20,277 bases of DNA from Methanomassiliicoccus sp. UBA6 (GCA_002508545.1 DAVH01000064.1:40350-60626), one strand, 5' to 3'. Shown: positions 1 to 7,611, counted from the stretch's first letter. Notes: generated by a model from the letters alone, not told the origin. A program made the numbers and translations.

Positions 1-79
1 ACTGGGCCAGAGGCCCAGGTTCGACGGTGCTTCGAGGATGGCATAAGCAGGCAGGTTCCCACCCCATCTGACCGAAATT

Positions 80-298
80 ATGGGCGGAAGCTCCTTTAGT
101 ACTTCTCTGCGCGACCTCAGAACCATGTCCGTGCGGGCCGGCACCCCGGCTGGCAGGGTCGAGGCTACGCTCCAATCCCTGATGGCCCGTAGGTTCGAGC
201 TCACAACGTATGAGGCGCGCGGAGCGAACACTTTTCTTGTGAGAGCTCATGCAGTGTGGTCGAGCATCTTTTTAGGAGGAGAGCGTGAGGCACTATGA
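80..298 (+). CDS. possible small winged-helix-like protein (hypothetical)
   Basis: An open frame of 72 codons starts at ATG and ends in TGA, overlapping the first 14 nt of the following reductase gene. Its middle part (about residues 10-58) has the rhythm of a winged helix: a helix, a short turn with Gly/Pro, a second helix (RVEATLQSLMARRF), then a possible beta wing. Codons are fairly GC-rich at the third position, which fits coding DNA here. I recognise no family and see no clear ribosome binding site. A second frame (positions 1-99, ending TAG) is also open from the left edge and could be the tail of a gene outside the window. This could be a real small coupled gene, a remnant, or chance. 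Confidence 0.3.
   Translation: MGGSSFSTSLRDLRTMSVRAGTPAGRVEATLQSLMARRFELTTYEARGANTFLVRAHAVWSSIFLGGEREAL
274..280 (+). promoter_or_regulatory. Shine-Dalgarno site of the geranylgeranyl reductase
   Basis: AGGAGGA lies 4 nt before the GTG at 285. It is the strongest ribosome binding site in the window and fixes that GTG as the start. Confidence 0.8.
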
Positions 299-1337
299 TG
301 TCATCATCGTCGGCGGCGGGCCTGGCGGCTCATCGGTCGCCCGTCATCTGGACCTCAGCCGGCTGAGCGACGGCGCTCTGATGATCGAGAGGCTGGAGGA
401 GGACAGCTTCCTCAGGTACAACCAGATGTGCGGAGAGGGCATCAGCGGCCGGGGGCTGGCCGAAATGGGCCTCGAACGAGCGGCCCTGCAGAGGAACGCC
501 GTGACGAAGGCCGTTGAGCACTGGCCGGGCGGGATCACGCTCTCATCGAACATCGATGGGTCGATCATCGATCGGAGCAAGCTCGTATCGACCTTGCGGG
601 AACCGTTCACATCGGCCGGCGGCGAGGTAGTGACCGGGACGGTAACGGGAGCACGGCGAACCGACGGCGGTTATGTCGTGGACACCCTAGAGGGGGAGCT
701 CTCCTGCAGGTACCTCGTAGGGGCCGACGGGGCCCGATCCATCGTCAGGAGGAGGCTCTTTGGCACGGAGCCGTCCGTGAGCATGCGGGTGGTGCAGTAC
801 GTGATCGAAAGCCCGATGGAGAACAAGCTCCATTTCACCTTCGACCAGCGGTACATGGGTAAGTACCGATGGGAATTCCCTTCCGGGCAGTATACCAAAG
901 TAGGCTTTCCCGAAGGGACCGACGAAGCACCGCGGAACGCCGTTGACACGCATAGACGGCTCATACCCATCGGCGGCCTGGACCGGATAGTTGACGGGAA
1001 CGCATGCCTTGTCGGAGACGCTGCCTGTCAAGTGAACCCGATCACGTTCGGCGGCATTCGGAACTCGCTGGTCGCTGGACGCATGGCCGCAGAGGCGATA
1101 AATCACGACAACATGTTAAATTACCAATCGGAGTGGGAGCGTTCACCACTTTCCGACGTGACGTTCTGGGACGCGTTCTCTCGGCTGAGGGGGAAGACGA
1201 ACGAGGAGCTCTCCATGATGGTCGAGCCCCTCAGATACGGGCCCAACCTGAGCGCCATCATGGGAGGGCTGATGAACAGCGATGACTTCCGGACGTTCTA
1301 CCGCGGCTTCGTGCGGAAGATGGAGAACGGATGGTAG
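285..1337 (+). CDS. geranylgeranyl reductase family FAD-dependent protein
   Basis: The protein has 350 residues and is an FAD-dependent oxidoreductase of the geranylgeranyl reductase family. Members reduce prenyl double bonds, in archaea mainly those of membrane ether lipids. Visible motifs are the N-terminal Rossmann loop DVIIVGGGPGGSS (GGGPGG at residues 10-15), the family motif CGEGIS (49-54), GADG (146-149), the substrate-side motif YRWEFPSG (about 194-201), and the second FAD motif VGDAACQVNPITFGGI (243-258). The GTG start is set by AGGAGGA just upstream. Length is slightly below the usual 380-400 residues, with the shortfall in the C-terminal part. Family assignment is firm. Whether the substrate is digeranylgeranylglycerophospholipid or another prenyl compound cannot be told from sequence. 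It converges on the flavodoxin gene, a possible electron source, but that link is inference. Confidence 0.9.
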   Translation: MRHYDVIIVGGGPGGSSVARHLDLSRLSDGALMIERLEEDSFLRYNQMCGEGISGRGLAEMGLERAALQRNAVTKAVEHWPGGITLSSNIDGSIIDRSKLVSTLREPFTSAGGEVVTGTVTGARRTDGGYVVDTLEGELSCRYLVGADGARSIVRRRLFGTEPSVSMRVVQYVIESPMENKLHFTFDQRYMGKYRWEFPSGQYTKVGFPEGTDEAPRNAVDTHRRLIPIGGLDRIVDGNACLVGDAACQVNPITFGGIRNSLVAGRMAAEAINHDNMLNYQSEWERSPLSDVTFWDAFSRLRGKTNEELSMMVEPLRYGPNLSAIMGGLMNSDDFRTFYRGFVRKMENGW

Positions 1338-1377
1338 CCCTCAGAGATGGCGGCCAACAACCATTTTGATTGGTGCG

Positions 1378-1824
1378 TTAAGGCCGTAGCAATCCTTCTG
1401 CAAACGCCCTTGCCTTCTTCAGATCCTCCTCATTCGGCCTTCCCTTGTTGATGCCGCCCAAGATCTTGAACGCGCCATAGGTATCCCAGGCTTTGCAGGA
1501 GAAGCCTCCAACAACCTTCATGCCCTTGTCCTCCAGCTTCTTCCTAAGCTGGGGATGTAGCTTATGGCTCCCCACCCCTCCGGTTGAAAATATGAACGAT
1601 CTCGCGTTCAATCTAGGAAGGTCATCAACAAGCTTGAGGAGGTCGGGATGGAACTTGCCATAAAATATGCCTGAGCCGAAGCCTATGAGTTCATAGTCGG
1701 AGATTGAGCTGAGAACGACCTCCTCAGCTTTTTTAACCTCCGCCCCCAACACCTCGGCCATCGCTATGGCCACCTTCTCGGTGTTTCCGTGCTCGACCGA
1801 AACATAGACGAGGAGGGCTTTCAT
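1378..1824 (-). CDS. flavodoxin family protein
   Basis: This 148-residue protein is a short-chain flavodoxin, an FMN-binding electron carrier. The phosphate-binding loop is seen at residues 8-18 (SVEHGNTEKVA), just after the first beta strand MKALLVYV. The later loops GSGIFYGKFHP and STGGVG match the positions of the FMN isoalloxazine loops. The C-terminal part (CKAWDTYGAFKILGGINKGRPNEEDLKKA) has the GGINKGRPNEEDL signature I know from archaeal flavodoxin-like proteins. ATG at 1824 is chosen because a TATA box lies 28 nt upstream with no ribosome binding site, which fits a leaderless message. It converges on the reductase gene (40 bp gap). Its redox partner is unknown. Confidence 0.9.
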   Translation of the reverse strand: MKALLVYVSVEHGNTEKVAIAMAEVLGAEVKKAEEVVLSSISDYELIGFGSGIFYGKFHPDLLKLVDDLPRLNARSFIFSTGGVGSHKLHPQLRKKLEDKGMKVVGGFSCKAWDTYGAFKILGGINKGRPNEEDLKKARAFAEGLLRP

Positions 1825-1846
1825 TGACGCGGTATAGGCACCGGTC

Positions 1847-1857
1847 GATTAAATTAC
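1847..1857 (-). promoter_or_regulatory. TATA box of the flavodoxin gene
   Basis: On the minus strand this reads GTAATTTAATC, an AT-rich island in GC-rich DNA. Its centre is 28 nt before the ATG at 1824, which would put transcription start at or next to the start codon. Confidence 0.6.
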
Positions 1858-1908
1858 ATCCTTGTTAAACATCAGAGTATTGACAATTCGTTGTGTTTTC
1901 TCGTGCAA

Positions 1909-1936
1909 GGGCATGCCATTGACCGAGCCCATGCCC
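1909..1936. repeat. inverted repeat GGGCATG-N14-CATGCCC
   Basis: A 7-bp perfect inverted repeat with a 14-nt spacer lies in the 175-bp gap between the histidine kinase stop and the flavodoxin promoter. It could form a hairpin in the 3' end of the kinase message or be a protein site for the flavodoxin promoter about 50 bp away. Apart from this and the TATA box I see nothing else in the gap. Confidence 0.35.
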
Positions 1937-1999
1937 GGTCCCCAGCGACCTTGACCAAAAGGACACATCCTGTCGGCGGGCACGAGATGATTTAGCAGC

Positions 2000-3574
2000 T
2001 CATTTGACACTTTTAGGTAAGGCGAAGAAGAACGTCGTTCCCCTGCCCGGCCCGCTCTCGAACCAGATCTTCCCGCCGTGCCGCTCGACGATCTTCTTGC
2101 TGATCGCGAGACCTATTCCAGTCCCGGGATACTCGTCTCGAGTGTGCAGGCGGGAGAACATCTTGAACAGCTTGTCACCGTACTTGGGATCGATGCCGAT
2201 GCCGTTGTCGCGGACCTTGAAGACGAACTCCCCGTCGTGCTCCGACGCGGACATCTCGACCTTCGGCCTCTCGTCGTACCGATGGAACTTGATGGCATTG
2301 GAGATCAGGTTCGTCAGCAGCTGCTTCATCTGCGCCTTATCGGCTCGGATGATGGGTAGCGGCTTGACCTCGAGCTTGGCCCCTGCCTCTAGGATGGACA
2401 GGTTCAGCTCCTCCGTGACCTGCGCGGTCACCTCGTTCATGTCCGTCTCCTCCCTGTCCATCGGCTGTGAATCGATGCGCGAGTACTGCAAGAGGTCGTT
2501 CACCAGCTGCCTCATGCGCTCCGCGCCCATGACCGCCGTGGCCGCGTACTCCTTCGCCCGGGGCGAGAGCTCGCTGCCGTGCCGCTTTTCGAGAAGCTCC
2601 AGGTACATCGTCACCATCCTCAGCGGCTCCTGGAGGTCATGAGACGCGACGTACGCGAACTGCTGCAGCTCCTCGTTGGACCGCTTGAGATCGTCAGCGT
2701 ACCGCCTGAGCGATTCCTCGGACCTCTTGCGCTCGGTGATGTCGTTGATCGTGACCCCGCAGGTCCTATCCGAGTGCTTCCACATCCTCACGCTGTACCA
2801 CTTGTCCAGCGCTCTCCCGTAGTTCTCGATCTGGACGATCTCGCCCGTTCTCATCGCCCGGTCCATGGCCTCTGGCCAGTAGCTCTCCACGAACCCTACG
2901 GCCTCGCCCGCTCTGCGTCCCTGCACGTCCGCCTTATTCAACCCGGTCATCCGCTCCCATGCCGGGTTCACGTCGAGGAATACGTAATCCACCGGTCTTC
3001 CGTCCTCGTACACCAGTTCCGTCAGCTCGAACGCCTCGGCCATGGAGTCGAACAGCCCTCGATACCTGGCCTCGCTCTCCCTGAGCGCTTCCTCCGCCTT
3101 CTTGCGGCCGGTCGTCTCCACGAGGGACAGCACTAGGCCGGTGACCTCGCCGCCATTGTCTTTCACCGGCTCGAGGGTCCAGTCCCAGTAAGTGGTCCCT
3201 CTTTCCGGCTGGTCAGGGTACTCGAAAGGCCGGTCATTGTGCTCGATCGGCTCTCCCGTCTCCACCACCTTCCGGAAGAGGGCCTCGTTCTCCTCGTTGG
3301 GGAAGAGCACGAAGTGGTTCTTTCCGATCATCTCCTCCGGGCGGCAGCCGCAGGAGCGGGCGTAGGTCTGGTTGACGCGGACGAAGTTGAAGTCGCGGTC
3401 CAGGTAGGCGAGGTGGATGTTCGGGGTGTGCTCGATGAATCTCTGGAGGACATCCCTCTCCCGCTGAACGAGCACGCATCTGTCGCTCACAGCGGATTCG
3501 CCGTGGGTCTCCTCCTCGATCTTCATGGGTTTGCTATTCACGCTAAGTCCTTCATAAGGTTCAGTCGGTCTCAT
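2000..3574 (-). CDS. soluble sensor histidine kinase with two PAS domains
   Basis: The protein has 524 residues and no membrane segment, so it should sense a cytoplasmic signal. The order is PAS 1 (about 40-155), PAS 2 (about 165-285), a HisKA dimerisation helix with phospho-acceptor His312 in VASHDLQEPLR, and a HATPase domain (about 405-521). The HATPase has the N box (NLISNAIKF, N422/N426), G1 (DNGIGI, 456-461), F box (LFKMFSRLH) and G2 (GTGIGL, 485-490), so the kinase looks active. Each PAS domain ends in the usual linker (TGRKKAEEAL, TERKRSEESL). No response regulator is next to it, so it is an orphan kinase. The ATG at 3574 has no clear binding site. A GTG at 3541 has GAAGGA 6 nt upstream and may be the true start, giving 513 residues. 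The signal is unknown. Confidence 0.9.
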   Translation of the reverse strand: MRPTEPYEGLSVNSKPMKIEEETHGESAVSDRCVLVQRERDVLQRFIEHTPNIHLAYLDRDFNFVRVNQTYARSCGCRPEEMIGKNHFVLFPNEENEALFRKVVETGEPIEHNDRPFEYPDQPERGTTYWDWTLEPVKDNGGEVTGLVLSLVETTGRKKAEEALRESEARYRGLFDSMAEAFELTELVYEDGRPVDYVFLDVNPAWERMTGLNKADVQGRRAGEAVGFVESYWPEAMDRAMRTGEIVQIENYGRALDKWYSVRMWKHSDRTCGVTINDITERKRSEESLRRYADDLKRSNEELQQFAYVASHDLQEPLRMVTMYLELLEKRHGSELSPRAKEYAATAVMGAERMRQLVNDLLQYSRIDSQPMDREETDMNEVTAQVTEELNLSILEAGAKLEVKPLPIIRADKAQMKQLLTNLISNAIKFHRYDERPKVEMSASEHDGEFVFKVRDNGIGIDPKYGDKLFKMFSRLHTRDEYPGTGIGLAISKKIVERHGGKIWFESGPGRGTTFFFALPKSVK

Positions 3575-3751
3575 CGCAGGCCGAAGTACATGAAATATGG
3601 CGGTGCCTTGCCGCCTGGAACAAGAATGCCATAGAGCGATTTATTGCTTTCCCAGCGCGAGGCCAGGACGGCGATCATGAGGCCTCTTTGCCCGTCCGAG
3701 CACAAGGGCGCTGCAGGTTAGCCTCGTCTCCGTCCAAGCTCCCCCTTCGTG

Positions 3752-3763
3752 TAAAACCTAATA
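3752..3763 (+). promoter_or_regulatory. TATA box of the tandem Lrp-like regulator
   Basis: TAAAACCTAATA is centred 30 nt before the ATG at 3788. No Shine-Dalgarno site is present, so the message is probably leaderless or nearly so. Confidence 0.5.
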
Positions 3764-3777
3764 GGTCTCCTGAGACC
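3764..3777 (+). promoter_or_regulatory. palindromic operator candidate GGTCTCCTGAGACC
   Basis: A perfect 6-bp inverted repeat with a 2-nt centre sits directly between the TATA box (3752-3763) and the expected transcription start near 3788. A protein bound here would block RNA polymerase. The downstream gene is itself a DNA-binding regulator, so autoregulation is the simplest reading (inference). Confidence 0.45.
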
Positions 3778-3787
3778 ATGAAAAAGC

Positions 3788-4708
3788 ATGAAGGGTGGAA
3801 AGCTGGACGAGGTGGACGTTTCCCTGGTCCACATCCTGTTGCGCGATTCCCGCGTCGACACGGGCCAATTGGAGGAGATCACCGGCCTGGACGCGGGTGT
3901 CATCGAGGAGCGGATCGCGGCCATGGTACGGTCCGGCTTCCTGCGCCGGTTCACCGCCAAGCCCTCCCTGGTGGCATTGGGAGCCCGCAGCGTGATGGTC
4001 TGGGGCAAGAGCCGTCTGCGCTCCCTTTCCGACGGGCTGCGGGCCGTGCAGGACGATGACCGGGTGGCGTGGATCGCTCACTCGACCTCCGGCCGCTTCT
4101 ACTTCGCGCTCCATCTGAAGAGCGAGGACGACATCAACGAGCGCATCTCCCGGCTGGAGGACGAGGCCATGATGCTCCGTCCGAGCTACGGCGTTCGGAA
4201 CCTGTTCGGCCAGGAGGACGGGGCGATGGAGCTCGCCAAGCTGGATTGGAAGGTCCTCGGCGCGTTGGCGGAGGACCACACCCTTACCGGGGAGGAGATC
4301 GCGCCCAGGATAAGGAAGAAGGAAGGCGACGTCACCGCCTCGTTGGACAAGCTAATCTCCGCCGGGGCCATCGACTTCTCGGTCGACATCGACCCCAATG
4401 TCATCACCAACCCACTGTGCCTGTTCCACCTGGAGAGCCTGGAGCCGGACAGGGTGGAGGCGGCCGCCGGGGAGATGATGCGGGAGCACGCTCCGGGCAT
4501 CCTGTTCTTCAACACATTCTCCAACATGCCGGCCCTGACCACCGCCATGCTCCTTGGTCAGGATTACGAGGACATCCTGGACCTGACGAGGTCCATCCAG
4601 GATAGGCCGGAGTTCCCCTTCTTCGAGGTGAACCCCCTGCTAGCATCCACCAATGTGGGGACATGGAGGGACACCCTGCTGCGTAAGAACGGGACCTCGA
4701 GATCGTGA
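3788..4708 (+). CDS. duplicated Lrp/AsnC-like transcription regulator
   Basis: The 306-residue protein looks like two Lrp/AsnC units in one chain. Unit 1 has a winged helix at about 6-58 (LDEVDVSLVHILL, then GVIEERIAAMVRSGFLRRF) followed by an alpha-beta domain at about 65-120. Unit 2 repeats this with a helix-turn-helix at about 144-195 (LDWKVLGALAEDHTLTGEEIAPRI, then SLDKLISAGAI) and a second alpha-beta domain to the C terminus. A normal Lrp subunit has about 150 residues, so this is a covalent pseudo-dimer. Siroheme decarboxylases (AhbA/AhbB) share the fold, but I do not see their typical HNY-type motif, so a transcription role is preferred. It stands alone, with its own TATA box and palindrome upstream. 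The ligand and targets are unknown. Confidence 0.75.
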   Translation: MKGGKLDEVDVSLVHILLRDSRVDTGQLEEITGLDAGVIEERIAAMVRSGFLRRFTAKPSLVALGARSVMVWGKSRLRSLSDGLRAVQDDDRVAWIAHSTSGRFYFALHLKSEDDINERISRLEDEAMMLRPSYGVRNLFGQEDGAMELAKLDWKVLGALAEDHTLTGEEIAPRIRKKEGDVTASLDKLISAGAIDFSVDIDPNVITNPLCLFHLESLEPDRVEAAAGEMMREHAPGILFFNTFSNMPALTTAMLLGQDYEDILDLTRSIQDRPEFPFFEVNPLLASTNVGTWRDTLLRKNGTSRS

Positions 4709-4773
4709 GCGCGCCGTGGAACAGGTGAAAGTGATGACTCCCATGCCATGGCTGTTAGGTGACCGGCAGAGAA

Positions 4774-4783
4774 CGTTAATACT
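4774..4783 (+). promoter_or_regulatory. TATA box of the nitroreductase gene
   Basis: CGTTAATACT is centred 27 nt before the ATG at 4805. There is no ribosome binding site, so a leaderless message is likely. Confidence 0.55.
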
Positions 4784-4796
4784 CCGCCCGACCTAC

Positions 4797-4814
4797 TGAC
4801 GGTCATGACGGTCA
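4797..4814 (+). promoter_or_regulatory. tandem palindromic repeat over the nitroreductase start
   Basis: TGACGGTCA occurs twice head to tail, at 4797-4805 and 4806-4814. Each copy is itself a palindrome around a central G (TGAC-G-GTCA). The pair covers the start codon and the expected transcription start of a leaderless gene, a position suited to repression. Confidence 0.45.
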
Positions 4815-5401
4815 CCAACGAGGTCCTGAAGAACATCTACGAGCGCCGATCGGTGCGCGCCTACGCCGACAAGAGCGTCCCCGAGGAGATCATCCAGGAG
4901 ATCATCAAGGCCGGGTTCCACGCGCCCAACGGGGCGAACACCCAGGGACTGCGGTTCGCCGTGGTCACCAACAAGGCCAAGCTCAAGGCCTACGCGGAGA
5001 AGGGCCGCGTGATGTCCCTCGCGGCCTTCCGGGCGATGAACGAGCAGCGGCCGAGCGAGGTGGGGGAGAGGATGGTCAAGCAGCTCTCCAATCCCGATAA
5101 CGATATCTTCCACGGCGCCCCGGCCATCGTGTTCATCTTCACCACGCCCAACTGCCTCACCCCGGTCGAGGATGCCTCCCTGGCGGCGGAGAACATGATG
5201 CTGGCCGCCAGAAGCCTTGGCCTCGGGAGCTGCTGGATCGGCTTCGCCAAGAGCCTGGCCCACGACCCCGAGTTCGTCAAGGACCTGAGCATTCCTGCGG
5301 ACCACCAGCTGGCGGCGTCGATCATCCTAGGCTATCCCAAGAAGGAGGAGATGAAGCCGTCCGTCCGGGACGAGCCGAAGGTCCTGGGCTGGCTGAGGTA
5401 G
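4805..5401 (+). CDS. nitroreductase family protein (FMN-dependent NAD(P)H oxidoreductase)
   Basis: The 198-residue protein belongs to the nitroreductase fold. These FMN enzymes act as dimers and reduce nitro compounds, quinones or flavins with NAD(P)H. The FMN phosphate-binding motif RRSVRAY is at residues 14-20. APNGANTQGLRF (about 37-48) is the usual second FMN-contacting stretch, and the C-terminal GLGSCWIG followed by LAASIILGYPKKE is typical of the family. Length is normal. The ATG at 4805 is 27 nt from a TATA box. The gene lies 96 bp after the Lrp-like regulator on the same strand but has its own promoter. The natural substrate is not predictable. It ends in TAG. Confidence 0.9.
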   Translation: MTVTNEVLKNIYERRSVRAYADKSVPEEIIQEIIKAGFHAPNGANTQGLRFAVVTNKAKLKAYAEKGRVMSLAAFRAMNEQRPSEVGERMVKQLSNPDNDIFHGAPAIVFIFTTPNCLTPVEDASLAAENMMLAARSLGLGSCWIGFAKSLAHDPEFVKDLSIPADHQLAASIILGYPKKEEMKPSVRDEPKVLGWLR

Positions 5402-5413
5402 TCCGGCCTGCCG

Positions 5414-5419
5414 AAAAAA
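5414..5419 (-). terminator. oligo-T terminator of the DHA2 transporter gene
   Basis: On the minus strand a run of six T follows the transporter stop by about 35 nt. Archaeal RNA polymerase terminates at such T tracts. The gap between the two convergent stops holds nothing else I can see. Confidence 0.5.
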
Positions 5420-5452
5420 GGAATAAGAGGTTTGAGGGAGGCGTGCCCGGCC

Positions 5453-7018
5453 TCAATGAGCCTCCCCGATCCCGGGGCGCTCCTCGAGCTTCTTGGCCTC
5501 CGCCGCCCTCATGTCGGCCTGCTCCTCGTTCACCACGTAGCCCTTCAGGAACGGGGTGATCAGGAGCATCAGCAGTATGATGGCCCCGGCGACCAGGAAG
5601 GCGAAGTCCATGGCCCCGGCGAACGAGGTCAGGATCTGCACCGCCTGCTCCGGCATGTGCTGGATGTACCCGAGGACGTTGGTGTCGTGGGGCACGACGC
5701 TGTAGACCTCGGGAGCGAGATTGCTCCTCAGCTCATCGTCCAGGCGCAGGTTGACGAGGAAGGAGAACACTCCGGTGGCCACGGTTCCTCCGATGGCGCG
5801 GAAGAGGTTGACCCCGGAGGTGGTCATGCCCATCTCATCCGGCCTGGCGCCGTTCTGCACCGCTACCATGAGCACTGCCATGACGCAGCCCAGCCCCAGG
5901 CCGAGGAGGAACATGTACCCTGCCAGGGTCCACACGCTGTCCCCGAGGCCGAGGGTCGACATCAGCATCATGGCGATGAACGAGATGATCGGGCCGGCGA
6001 CCAGCCACGGCCGGTAGCCGGTCCTCTGCACGAGCTTGCCGCTCGTCATCGCCGTCATCATCAGGCCGGCGATCATGGCGATGGTCAGGTAACCCGCCTC
6101 CTCGGAGGTGAGGCCGAAGACGAAGATGCTGAACATCGACAGGTAGGCCATCGCTCCGGTCAGCGCCAGGCCGAAGATCAGCATGGCGAACGCGCCGCAC
6201 GCGAAGGTGCGGTTCCTGAACAGCCGGGGAGCGATGACCGGGTCCTCGGCCCGGCGCTCGAGGAGCGCGAACACGAGGAGGAGAACGGCCGCCACAAGCA
6301 CCATCGCTCCGGACTCGGCGCTGATCCACTCGAAATCCTTCCCCGCCCAGGAGAAGAACAGCAGCAGGTCCAGCAGGAACAGGCCCAGCACGGACATCCC
6401 CAGGTAGTCGATCTTCTTGTGGGAGGCGACCTCCACCGCCGGGAACTGCCGGGCGGTGAGGAACAGAGCGACCGCGGCCAGCGGGACGTTGATGTAGAAC
6501 ACCCAGTGCCAGCTGATGTTGTCAGTGATCAGTCCGCCGATGACCGGTCCCAGCGCGGTGCCCAGGCCGAACACCGCGCCCATGGCCCCCTGCATCTTCC
6601 CTCTTTCCAGAGGAGAGTAGAGATCGGCGATGGCCGCGGTCGCCACGGGCATGAGGAAGCCGCCCCCGACGCCCTGGACGGCTCGGCAGATGATGAAGAA
6701 CTCCATGCTGGTGGACAGGCCCGCGGCGACCGATCCCGCCAGGAACAGCCCCATGCCCAGAATGAAGAACGGCTTCCTCCCGTACAGGTCCGAGAGCTTG
6801 CCGCCGATGGGAATGGCGATGGTCTCGCACAGCATGAACGCGGTAAACATCCAGCTGTACAAGCTCAGGCCGCCGAGATCGGCGGCGATGATGGTGCCGC
6901 AGGTGGACACGATGGTGCCGTCCAGGCATGCGGCCAGCATCCCAAGCATCAAACCTACCACGATGAGCTTGCGATGCCTTGGGTCGATGTTCGACCAGTT
7001 GAGCGTTGTGACTTTCAA
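5453..7018 (-). CDS. DHA2-family MFS multidrug transporter
   Basis: This is a 14-helix major facilitator of the DHA2 type (proton-driven drug efflux) with 521 residues from the chosen start. Helix 1 has the acidic motif LAACLDGTIVSTCGTII (motif D1-like), loop 2-3 is GGKLSDLYGRKPFF (motif A), and helix 5 carries GPVIGGLITDNISWHWVFYINVPL (motif C and the DHA2 WHWVFYINVP signature). A loop DFEWISAESG and many hydrophobic helices follow to residue about 500. The start is TTG at 7018. GGGGGTAAG lies 3 nt before it, and a TATA box at 7063-7074 excludes the ATG at 7087, which would lie upstream of the promoter. It diverges from a MarR regulator, the usual arrangement for drug-responsive efflux. Substrates are unknown. 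Confidence 0.9.
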   Translation of the reverse strand: MKVTTLNWSNIDPRHRKLIVVGLMLGMLAACLDGTIVSTCGTIIAADLGGLSLYSWMFTAFMLCETIAIPIGGKLSDLYGRKPFFILGMGLFLAGSVAAGLSTSMEFFIICRAVQGVGGGFLMPVATAAIADLYSPLERGKMQGAMGAVFGLGTALGPVIGGLITDNISWHWVFYINVPLAAVALFLTARQFPAVEVASHKKIDYLGMSVLGLFLLDLLLFFSWAGKDFEWISAESGAMVLVAAVLLLVFALLERRAEDPVIAPRLFRNRTFACGAFAMLIFGLALTGAMAYLSMFSIFVFGLTSEEAGYLTIAMIAGLMMTAMTSGKLVQRTGYRPWLVAGPIISFIAMMLMSTLGLGDSVWTLAGYMFLLGLGLGCVMAVLMVAVQNGARPDEMGMTTSGVNLFRAIGGTVATGVFSFLVNLRLDDELRSNLAPEVYSVVPHDTNVLGYIQHMPEQAVQILTSFAGAMDFAFLVAGAIILLMLLITPFLKGYVVNEEQADMRAAEAKKLEERPGIGEAH

Positions 7019-7021
7019 GCA

Positions 7022-7030
7022 CTTACCCCC
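7022..7030 (-). promoter_or_regulatory. ribosome binding site deciding the DHA2 start
   Basis: On the minus strand GGGGGTAAG stands 3 nt before TTG 7018. The same nine bases with the same spacing precede the GTG start of the flavodoxin at 7900, which supports both unusual starts. Confidence 0.6.
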
Positions 7031-7062
7031 AAAGGTAGAGGTGACCAGCCAAGCCTGTTCCG

Positions 7063-7074
7063 TATTTATATTTT
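7063..7074 (-). promoter_or_regulatory. TATA box of the DHA2 transporter
   Basis: The minus strand reads AAAATATAAATA. Transcription should start near 7043, giving a leader of about 25 nt that includes GGGGGTAAG. Confidence 0.6.
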
Positions 7075-7075
7075 G

Positions 7076-7087
7076 TTGATATGTCAA
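7076..7087. promoter_or_regulatory. candidate MarR operator
   Basis: TTGATATGTCAA is a near-perfect palindrome (10 of 12 positions symmetric) lying between the back-to-back TATA boxes of the transporter and the regulator. One bound MarR dimer here could control both genes (inference). Confidence 0.45.
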
Positions 7088-7095
7088 GTCACAAC

Positions 7096-7105
7096 GATAT
7101 TATAC
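7096..7105 (+). promoter_or_regulatory. TATA box of the MarR gene
   Basis: GATATTATAC is centred about 32 nt before ATG 7133, giving a leader of only a few bases. Confidence 0.5.
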
Positions 7106-7132
7106 GCTGGCCATCATAGTCCACATGATAGG

Positions 7133-7558
7133 ATGGAAAAAAGCGACCTGTTCATCTCCCCCAAGAAGATGAGGTCCTACATGGACTCCCGGCTGAACCG
7201 GGTCCTGAAGGACAAGGACCTCACCGCGTCCCAGATCCCGTTCATCATGGAGATCGGAAAGAGCGAGGGCCTCTCCATGAAGGAGCTGTGCACGAGCCTC
7301 GGGGCGGACAAGGGCCTCACTACCAGGGTCGTGCAGGTCCTCATCGCTAACGGCTTCGTGGAGAACAGGAGCGAGTCCAGCCGGTCCTACAAGCTGTACC
7401 TGACCGAGAAGGGATGGGGCGCGTTCAACTTCTCGAAGGAGGCGATGGAGGTCATCCTCGACGAGCTGCTCGAGTGCCTGGAAGAGGAGGACCTGGAGCA
7501 CCTTAGAAGGTTAGTACAGAAGATCAACAGAAGGCTGGACGAGCTGTACACGTACTGA
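7133..7558 (+). CDS. MarR-family transcription regulator
   Basis: The protein has 141 residues, the normal MarR length. The winged helix-turn-helix is visible: LTASQIPFIMEI, then GLSMKELCTSLGADKGLTTRVVQVLIANGFVENR as the core with recognition helix, then the wing (ESSRSYKLYLTEKG). The ends (MRSYMDSRLNRVL and the C-terminal VILDELLECLEEEDLEHLRRLVQKINRRL) form the dimerisation helices. The frame is open far upstream, but ATG 7133 fits the family's N terminus and a TATA box about 32 nt upstream. MarR proteins usually repress themselves and a divergent efflux gene until a phenolic or drug ligand binds. That is the likely role next to the DHA2 transporter. The ligand cannot be told. Confidence 0.9.
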   Translation: MEKSDLFISPKKMRSYMDSRLNRVLKDKDLTASQIPFIMEIGKSEGLSMKELCTSLGADKGLTTRVVQVLIANGFVENRSESSRSYKLYLTEKGWGAFNFSKEAMEVILDELLECLEEEDLEHLRRLVQKINRRLDELYTY

Positions 7559-7611
7559 GGCTGCCGTCCTCCTGATGCAATGTCCATCACGGTTCCCCGC
7601 TCGGTTGTCGC

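Noticed and set aside
1..45. A tRNA 3' end suggested by GGTTCGA after a TGGGCC-AGA-GGCCCA hairpin
   Set aside because: No T-stem partner follows the TTCGA loop and no acceptor stem or CCA can be drawn.
5432..7132. Long plus-strand frame running into the MarR gene
   Set aside because: It is the antisense of the DHA2 transporter; its peptide is His/Gln/Glu-rich low-complexity sequence typical of a shadow frame. Only the part from 7133 is real.
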